A stretch of 64,000 nt of DNA from positions 124,687 to 188,686 of the forward strand of contig SIJG01000129.1 in assembly GCA_023374025.1 (NCBI GenBank), given 5' to 3'. Positions 57,955 through 64,000 of the stretch are shown here, one piece after another. The position numbers were made by a program, and so were the translations under genes. The stretch comes from Heterodera schachtii (Eukaryota; Nematoda; Chromadorea; Rhabditida; Heteroderidae). Numbering within the stretch: the first letter of the stretch is position 1; each line of letters starts with the position of its first letter. The notes beneath the pieces are model-generated. The model was not told the DNA's origin and made no database searches. It saw only the letters and a list, made by a program, of their open reading frames with translations.

Positions 57955-58335
57955 CGGGGTCACTTCGGCGCGACCATTTCGGCGCCGCAAAGTTTGAAAT
58001 GCAATAACTTTTTTATTTGTCTTTAAGTTTAGCCAAAATTCTGGCGTCATTTGAAAGCTCTTTGTGTGCTCTATATTTATATGTCAAAATAGAAAAGAAT
58101 GATTCAAAAATAAAAAAGTTATGGCACGCGGTGCCGAAAAAGCCAAGAAAAGGTCAATTTTTGAGGTTTTTGGCCATATCTTTTTTGTAAACTGACTAAA
58201 TTTTTTGAAATTTTGCAAGATAATTGAGAATCTAAAGAGCTATCGAATGATAACAAAAATATTTAATTTGGTTGATAATTAAAACAGTTGTTAGCAACGG
58301 CGCCGAAAAGGCCGGCGCCGAAGTGGGCGGTTCCC
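57955..58335. repeat. Inverted-ended repeat with CGGCGCCG motifs and foldback core words
   Basis: CACTTCGGCGCGACC / TTTCGGCGCCGC on the left, and CGGCGCCGAAAAGGCCGG / CGCCGAAGTGGGCGG on the right. The inside has GGCCATATC, TTTTTTGAAATTTTGCA and AGCTATCGAATGATAAC, the core words of the foldback elements. Confidence 0.6.
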
Positions 58336-58565
58336 ATATTTGCCCAATTATTAAGAAAAATAAGGGTTAAAGTGGACAATATTTGAAAATTTTTTGGGAT
58401 TTATTAATTGCTTTTGCCCAAAATAACATAATTTCGAGCGAGTTTTAAAGAAATTTAATGAGTTTTTATTTAAATGGGGTTATCCTTGAAACTTGACTTT
58501 TTATTTGTTTTCGTACAATATTGGTTGTTGACTTTGTTCAAAAAGTTTCAGGAATAGAGATTGGG

Positions 58566-58592
58566 CCGGCGGTGCCGATAGGCGCCGCCGGG
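58566..58592. repeat. GC-rich hairpin repeat (HP), stand-alone copy
   Basis: Arms CCGGCGGTGCC and GGCGCCGCCGG around GATA, followed by GGAAATTTTTGAAAATTTTG. Identical in sequence to the copies in the hAT-like elements but without their termini. Confidence 0.85.
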
Positions 58593-58839
58593 GAAATTTT
58601 TGAAAATTTTGCTCTGTTTCTTACCAAAAATTTCCCAAAAAATGACCAAATGTCTCTATGAAAACAATATGTAATTCGTAAATTTTCAATTTTATCCAGT
58701 GTAAAATTTTCACGGAAGTAGTTAACCTCCCCTAGTTGTCGTTGCTGCGCGAAATTTTCGCGCACTAGCCAAAGGGTATTGGGGCTGTTTTTTCCTTTGA
58801 TCTTTGCCGCGCCTGTCAATCAAAGTGATTGACAGGTGT

Positions 58840-59380
58840 GGGGGCGGGAGTGTGGGGGGAGGGGGTGTCGGGACAGATCAAAGGGTTTGGGGTGATCGAC
58901 CTGTCAAGAGTGATTAATTGGGGGTGATTGATCGACCGGTAGAGGGGGGATGACAAGTGTTGACTTGTCGTCAGGGTGTCAGGAGTGGTCAAAGGGTTTG
59001 GGGTGGTTGACCTGTCAATAGTGATTAATTGGTTGATTGATCGGACCGATTGAGGGGACAAGTGTTGACTTGTCGTCAGAGTGTCGGGAGTGATCAAGGG
59101 GTTTGGAGTGCGGTGATCGACCTGTCAAGATGACTAATTGGGGGTGACTGATCGACCGGTGAAGGGGGACGACAAGTGTTGAGTTGTCGTCAGTGAAAAA
59201 ATCGGGAGTATGGGGGGAGGGGGTGGGGTGTAGGGAGTGTTCAAAGGGTTTGGGGTAATTGACTTGTCAAGAGTGGTTAATGGGGGTGATTGATCGTTCG
59301 GTGGAGGGGAACGGCAAGTGTTTGACTTGTCGTCAGGGTGTCGGGACTGATCAAAGAGGATGGATAGGTGTGAGTGATAA
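58840..59380. repeat. Minisatellite of about 118-125 bp, four copies
   Basis: Successive units carry GATCAAAGGGTTTGGGGTG, GACCTGTCAAGAGTGATTAA, TGATTGATCGACCGG and GACAAGTGTTGACTTGTCGT. It is G-rich on the plus strand. Confidence 0.9.
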
Positions 59381-59395
59381 GGCCAAGGGTGTGCT

Positions 59396-59985
59396 TTCTA
59401 AATTCTATCACCTGGACTCAACCCCCCGGCATCCCAATCACTGGGACACTTAATTCATTAGCATTACAATCAATGAGACCCAATACTCTGGCATACAATC
59501 ATTGGAATTCTATCTCAGCACTTCTGCATCCCAATCGCCGGGACTCAATTCTCTGGCATTCCAATCGCCGGAACTCAATTCTCCGGCATTCCAATTACTT
59601 GGACTCAAACTCAGCAATCCTTTGGCATTCCAATCACTGGGACTTGTCTCACCAATTCTAAATTTCTATCACCTGGACTCAACCCCCCGGCATCCCAATC
59701 ACTGGGACACTTAATTCATTAGCATTACAATCAATGAGACCCAAATTCTCTGGCATACAATCATTGGAATTCTATCTCAGCACTTCTGCATCCCAATCGC
59801 CGGGACTCAATTCTCTGGCATTCCAATCGCCGGAACTCAATTCTCCGGCATTCCAATTACTTGGACTCAAACTCAGCAATCCTTCGGCATTCCAATCACT
59901 GGGACTTGTCTCACCAATTCTAAATTTCTATCACCTGGACTCAACCCCCCGGCATCCCAATCGCCGGGACTCAATTCTCTGTGTA
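59396..59985. repeat. Tandem repeat of about 262 bp with nested 30-bp units
   Basis: TCTATCACCTGGACTCAACC recurs near 59404, 59667 and 59929. Inside each unit, GGCATTCCAATCGCCGGGAC-type phrases repeat every 25-30 bp. Frames in it repeat the same peptide and are not genes. Confidence 0.9.
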
Positions 59986-60399
59986 TGTATTGTATCCCCA
60001 TTGTATGTATTGTACCCCCGGCCAATCATTAATGATGCCTGATTTGTTGTCATATCCCGAGCCCTTTATGTGACAGTGTATTGTATGTGCTGTGATTATT
60101 GTTCACAATATGATTTCGGAAATTGTAACGTTATATTTATTGTATTATGCATCTGCGGGATAAAGAATTCACTGTGAATAAATTTGGATCTGAGGTTGAA
60201 TTTCTTATTTTTCTAGTTGTAATTCTTTTTTGGGGTGCCAAGCCATTGGATGTGGCGCTATTTTTGCCGATTCTTGGTATTGAGTTGGCAATTTATCTAT
60301 CTTTTGTGATTTTGTCGAAAAATAATTCATCCAATTCAAATTGCACTTGTGTCTTGAAGTGTTCGTCGACAATGCAGTTAAAACGGCGGTTGATCAGTG

Positions 60400-60680
60400 C
60401 AATTTGGAGGCCCAGCGCCAAACATTCGTTATTTGAATTTTACTTATGGTTGTGATCTTGAAAATTTGCGTCGCCACACTTCGCCGACAATTCTCTCTGA
60501 TCTCAATCAGTTGAAATCAATCAACACATATGATCTGTTCCCCGATCGGATTGTCTTTTTTGATCGGCCAATTGCAACTGCCCAAGCTTTATCCAAATGG
60601 GTGCACACTCCGAGAGAAGATGGGAAATCGAAGGAATTGGCTTGTGGGCACTTCGCGAAACGTGGAATTTATTATTTTTC
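60400..60680 (+). pseudogene. F-box-like family, exon 3 fragment on the plus strand (copy H)
   Basis: Reads APNIRYLNFTYGCDLENLRR, HTSPTILSDLNQLKSINTYD, LFPDRIV and AQALSKWVHTPREDGKSKEL, the diagnostic exon 3 block. Upstream sequence shows no matching exon 2 and the exon breaks into AT-rich DNA at about 60680. The frame 60147-60455 upstream (hydrophobic, LDVALFLPILGIELAIYLSF) is unrelated by eye. Confidence 0.65.
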
Positions 60681-61075
60681 TTTTTTATAATTATTAACCT
60701 CAATATATGACTCGTCCACACACAACAAAAAATTTATTTGATTTATTCATTCTCGAGATTGATTCACTGATCGGACTTGACTCAAAGAAAGGGCGGAAAA
60801 AAGTCTTGACTCTAACATGAAAAACCATCTTAAAGTTCATTTAAAAACCTGAAATAATTCATGCTAGCTTATCTTTTGATACTGATCAAAAAAGATTTTC
60901 CCAGGAAAAAATTTTGGTGCAATTTTAGGAACAGTACGCCTCAATACCAATACAATAATGAAAATTGTTTATATTAATTTAAAATATACAAGTGAATGAA
61001 ATGACAACAGCGAGATGAATACATGACAATACATACAAATACAGATCACAAATACGATCATGAATACACAGAAGA

Positions 61076-62359
61076 TCAGCTTCGCGTCATTCTCTCGTCC
61101 ATCTCCCGCAGGAATGTCGTCAGTGCGCGTTCGTCAATGTTGAGCTTCGCCGCCTTGTTTTGAGCATATCTAAATGGGGGAGGGGATGATTAATTAGACA
61201 CATAAACTCAAACAAAAAACCCACCGCAAAATCACGAAGTATATGTAGAGGTATTGGTCCAGGGTCTGCACACTTTGGGCCCGATGCTGACGGAGGTTGC
61301 GCGCCAACGCGAGGATGTTGAGCCGCTGTCCACGCTGCAGAGTATCGTAGGCAATGTGCAGCGCCACCAGTGTTCCAGTCCGTCCGATTCCTGAAAATGG
61401 GAAATTTTTTGCATTTTTACTTTCCAACATGACACAAACTCACCCGCTGAACAGTGGACCACCGAGCGCCGAAACTGCTGCACGTGGAACAGCAAACGAA
61501 GAGGCGCCAAGTCGTTCTGGGGCACACCGCGGTCGGGCCACCGGCGCCAGTGGAAGTGGTGGACGTACATGGTGTCGTTGCGAGAGAGCACCGCCAGCTT
61601 TGTCCTGTAGAGGTCCGGCTCCAGCGCAGTCTCTTCGATGAATTGCACGGTGATCATCTTGTTGGCGAAGTGCAATTGCTGAAAGGGAAAAAGAGGGGGA
61701 GGGAAATGATTAGAAATTTAAGAGCAAAAAAATGGAAAAACCCACCTTTTTGTCCGGTGTCGGCCAGTACTGGTGGCACTTGGTCTTGTTTTGTTCGACG
61801 GTGTCGCAGAGCATCACAATGCTTTCGATGTTCTCCTGCACGACCATTGTCCAGAAGTCGGCGCAGGTCGTCTCGAGCGGGCCTTGCGTGCAGATGAAGC
61901 GCTGTTCGCCAAGGGCCGTGATCCAGTTGGCGTGGATGTATCGTCCGTTGTCGAGTCGCACGCGGCCCTGCTCGGCGCAGATGACGTCCCGGTAGCGGTT
62001 GCAGTCCATGTGGCTGTAAAGAAATTACCTCTTTTATTTGTGTTTGAAAATCGAAACAGCCAAACTGACCGTGTGAATTCCGGCGAAGTCTCCGGCCGTG
62101 GCATGGCGTTCAGCTCCGCGTATTCGTTGACCAGCTCCTTCACGTTGCGTCGCGTTGTCTCGTTGACGAAGATTTTCAGGGCTGAGTAGAAGTCGCGCGT
62201 GTCCTCCCAGCCTCGGACTGTTGGTTGCTCCGGCGGCTCTCGTGGACCTTCGTATGCAGACTGAACGTCGCGCTGGGTGTGCTGCTGCTGGCGTGAACGT
62301 GAGGGGCGGCCCGGTCCGTCCTGTCGGCGTTTCCCACTGCGGCCGCTTCTCCCGGACAT
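61076..62359 (-). CDS. Protein tyrosine phosphatase, classical, intact
   Basis: Dephosphorylates phosphotyrosine; a cytosolic-type single-domain enzyme with no signal or membrane segment. Exons (minus): 62359-62070, 62013-61746, 61678-61444, 61390-61225, 61169-61076. They total 1053 nt, 350 aa, all phases close and all introns are GT..AG, 42-66 nt. A basic Arg/Ser/Gln-rich N tail (first ~50 residues) precedes the domain. Landmarks: CNRYRDVIC (substrate loop), HANWITALGEQRFICTQGPL, FWTMV, IVMLCDTVEQ, KCHQYWP, the general-acid loop WPDRGVP, the active-site loop HCSAGIGRTGT split by intron 3, and QTLDQYLYIY (Q-loop). All catalytic residues are present. It resembles the expanded nematode-type PTPs. 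It is the paralogue of the pseudogene at 42.8-45.2 kb and diverges from the Lys-rich gene. Confidence 0.95.
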
Positions 62360-62725
62360 CGTGATGACTTGCTGTAAGAAAAACGGAGATTAAAAAAAAT
62401 TATGAATGGAGTGAAAACACCTCAAATTGAGGTTGACGGCGACGACGAAATAGAGAGGATTATAATAATTAATTAATTATGGCAAGGCAATGAAAGTTTT
62501 TGCAAAATTCAACGCCTTTTATAGAGAGGTGAATTCACTTAAAGAAATTCATTCCAAAAAAGGCAATATAAAAGGCATAAATCTCCGCAAATCCCTCACT
62601 AATTTCAATATTCTGCCTATTTGGTTGAGTTTTACCACTGTTCTCCAATTCCTATTCTATTTCAACGTCAACACACCGCATCTTCGCCCGCTGCTTCTGT
62701 GCGACGACGACAACAACAACAAACA
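62360..62725. promoter_or_regulatory. Shared upstream region of the divergent phosphatase and Lys-rich gene
   Basis: 366 bp separate the two start codons, so any promoters overlap or are bidirectional. A (ACAACA)n stretch precedes the plus-strand ATG. No defined factor site recognised. Confidence 0.5.
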
Positions 62726-63367
62726 ATGAGCGACAAGAAGAAGGAGGAGCCGAAGAAGGAGGAGGAGAAGAAAGAAGAGCCGAAGAAAGAGGAGAAGAGC
62801 GGCAAGGACAAGGAGGAGAAGCGGCGCAGCAAGAAGAGCGGCAAATCATCGAAGAAGAAGGACAAAAAGAAGAAGGGCGACAAGAAAAGCAGCCGCAAGA
62901 AGGAAGGCAAAAAGGAGGAGAAGCCGAGCACGGGAGACGCCGCTGCCGCAACGACGCCTGCCGCTGCCGCGACGACGCCTGCCACTGCCGGAGCGGCGCC
63001 GACCAAGGAGCAACCGCCAGCAGCCGCCGTGGAAGCCGCAACGCCACCCGCCGCAGCCGAGCCAGCAGCTGACGCAGCCAAGGAGGAGCCGAAGAGCGCG
63101 GAGACGACGACCGACCAACCGCCCGGCGACGCTCCTGCTGCTGATGGTGCCGCGGAGCCCAAAGAAGAACAGCCGAGCGCGGAGACGAAGACTGACCAAC
63201 CGCCCGGCGACGCTCTTGCTGCTGATGGTGCCGCGGAGCCCAAAGAAGAACAGCCGAGCGCGGAGACGACTACGGACCCACCGACCGGAGACGCTGCTGC
63301 TGCTGATGGCGCCGCGGAGCCCAAAGAAGAACAGCCGGAGACGGACAAACCCGCTGCGGACGAGTGA
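62726..63367 (+). CDS. Lys/Glu-rich then Ala/Pro-rich repeat protein, unrecognised
   Basis: 213 aa, single exon. The Met at 62726 was chosen because the upstream in-frame extension to 62621 is not Lys-rich and the ATG follows an A/C-rich leader. Residues 1-75 are an almost uninterrupted Lys/Glu/Ser block (MSDKKKEEPKKEEEKKEEPK, KSSKKKDKKKKGDKKSSRKK). Residues 76-125 are Ala/Thr/Pro-rich. Then come three 27-residue repeats (ADGAAEPKEEQPSAET, TDQPPGDA), exactly 81 bp apart at 63125, 63206 and 63287. No signal peptide, no membrane segment and no known domain; probably intrinsically disordered. It is much GC-richer than the window average. It could be a nuclear or cytoskeleton-associated disordered protein. 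Function unknown. Confidence 0.75.
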   Translation: MSDKKKEEPKKEEEKKEEPKKEEKSGKDKEEKRRSKKSGKSSKKKDKKKKGDKKSSRKKEGKKEEKPSTGDAAAATTPAAAATTPATAGAAPTKEQPPAAAVEAATPPAAAEPAADAAKEEPKSAETTTDQPPGDAPAADGAAEPKEEQPSAETKTDQPPGDALAADGAAEPKEEQPSAETTTDPPTGDAAAADGAAEPKEEQPETDKPAADE

Positions 63368-64000
63368 TCGATGATGGTATTGGACTGACCGCGCCTTCGG
63401 CCTCAATTCGCTCCCTCTTTTCCCCTTCCTTCACTTGTGGTGGCCATGCCCAATTTCATTGTTGTACAAATGTGTCCCCCTTTCTCTATCCATCCCACGC
63501 AATTTCGCTGTGTGATAATTATTCCATCCCATAATTGTGTACTGTATAATTGATGTTCTTGTATGTACAACCATTGATGTTTGTATTAACTTTGCGAGTG
63601 ATATGATAAACAAATTGAGACCGAGAATTGGTGATTTTTTTGAGTGAAGGGGGGGGGGGCGTGGGAATTTTAGTAGAACAAAAATTTTATCTCACAAAAA
63701 AATTAATTAATTTGGGCGAGATACACGGGCCCAATCGAAATTTTCAAAGATTATTGTACATTGTTTCTGTTTATTTTGAAGATGTTAAATTCTGATCTCG
63801 ATCAATAGTTTTTATTCGCTTTCACTCCCTCCCCCCCCCCCTCCCAATTTTATTCATTTTCAGTTTTTCGAGTCCTTTCGTCGGTTCCGTGCGCGACGCG
63901 ATCGCGACCATAAAGGGCGTTTATGCTAATAAAAATGTACAGTATTGTGGTTGTCTGTATTCAATTTTTGCCACATTTATTAACAGTTTATTACACACAC
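63368..64000. other. 3' flank of the Lys-rich gene
   Basis: Likely 3' UTR and intergenic DNA. G12 run at about 63648-63659 and C-rich run at about 63829-63841. No further gene is seen before the window ends. Confidence 0.5.

Noticed and set aside
59374..60042. Three ORFs of 70-102 aa with repeated peptides
   Set aside because: They are the 262-bp tandem repeat read in different frames.
61354..62189. Several plus-strand ORFs over the phosphatase
   Set aside because: The minus strand has conserved PTP motifs with matching introns; the plus frames are shadows.
62668..63406. Two long minus-strand ORFs opposite the Lys-rich gene
   Set aside because: Antisense shadows caused by GC-rich, repeat-driven codon bias.

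Overview
Most likely a eukaryotic, nematode window. It is very AT-rich (long stretches look about 80% A+T) with GC-richer islands that carry short-intron genes (introns about 45-60 nt with GT..AG ends), a protein tyrosine phosphatase, BTB/MATH-type sequence of the kind expanded in worms, and a cluster of a divergent F-box-like family that I recall from cyst-nematode gene sets (Heterodera/Globodera). That points to a plant-parasitic tylenchid. The species call is recollection plus inference; no database was used.

Layout. 1-12 kb: AT-rich DNA with two copies of an unknown dispersed repeat and one apparently intact CR1/Jockey-like LINE on the minus strand, with ORF1, ORF2 and a 17-bp tandem array at its 5' end. 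12-28 kb: gene-poor AT desert holding three long inverted-repeat elements. 28.6-34.2 kb: a BTB/BACK gene with MATH-like 5' exons, a weak Cys-rich ORF and an unrecognised multi-exon gene, all minus strand. 34-42.8 kb: AT desert with one long polypyrimidine tract. 42.8-45.2 kb: a plus-strand tyrosine-phosphatase pseudogene whose catalytic exon was replaced by a foldback element, itself invaded by a hAT-like element. 46.4-54.6 kb: a graveyard of F-box-like copies, mostly minus strand, each with its own lesion. 55-56.3 kb: a gene starting with a signal-peptide-like exon and carrying exact 183-bp coding repeats. 56.4-60 kb: satellites and minisatellites. 61-63.4 kb: an intact tyrosine phosphatase (minus) divergent from a Lys/Ala/Pro-rich repeat protein (plus).

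The strongest theme is a set of non-autonomous inverted-repeat elements. Three show perfect 8-bp target-site duplications that can be read directly (TATCAAAC, GTTAGGGC, TACATATG). Several start with TAGAG or TAGGG and carry short subterminal repeats, as in hAT elements. Two of them carry, in the same order, a GC-rich hairpin and a tRNA-Glu-like Pol III cassette. The same hairpin occurs alone at other sites. This composite element family is the best candidate here for something undescribed. No autonomous DNA transposase is visible.
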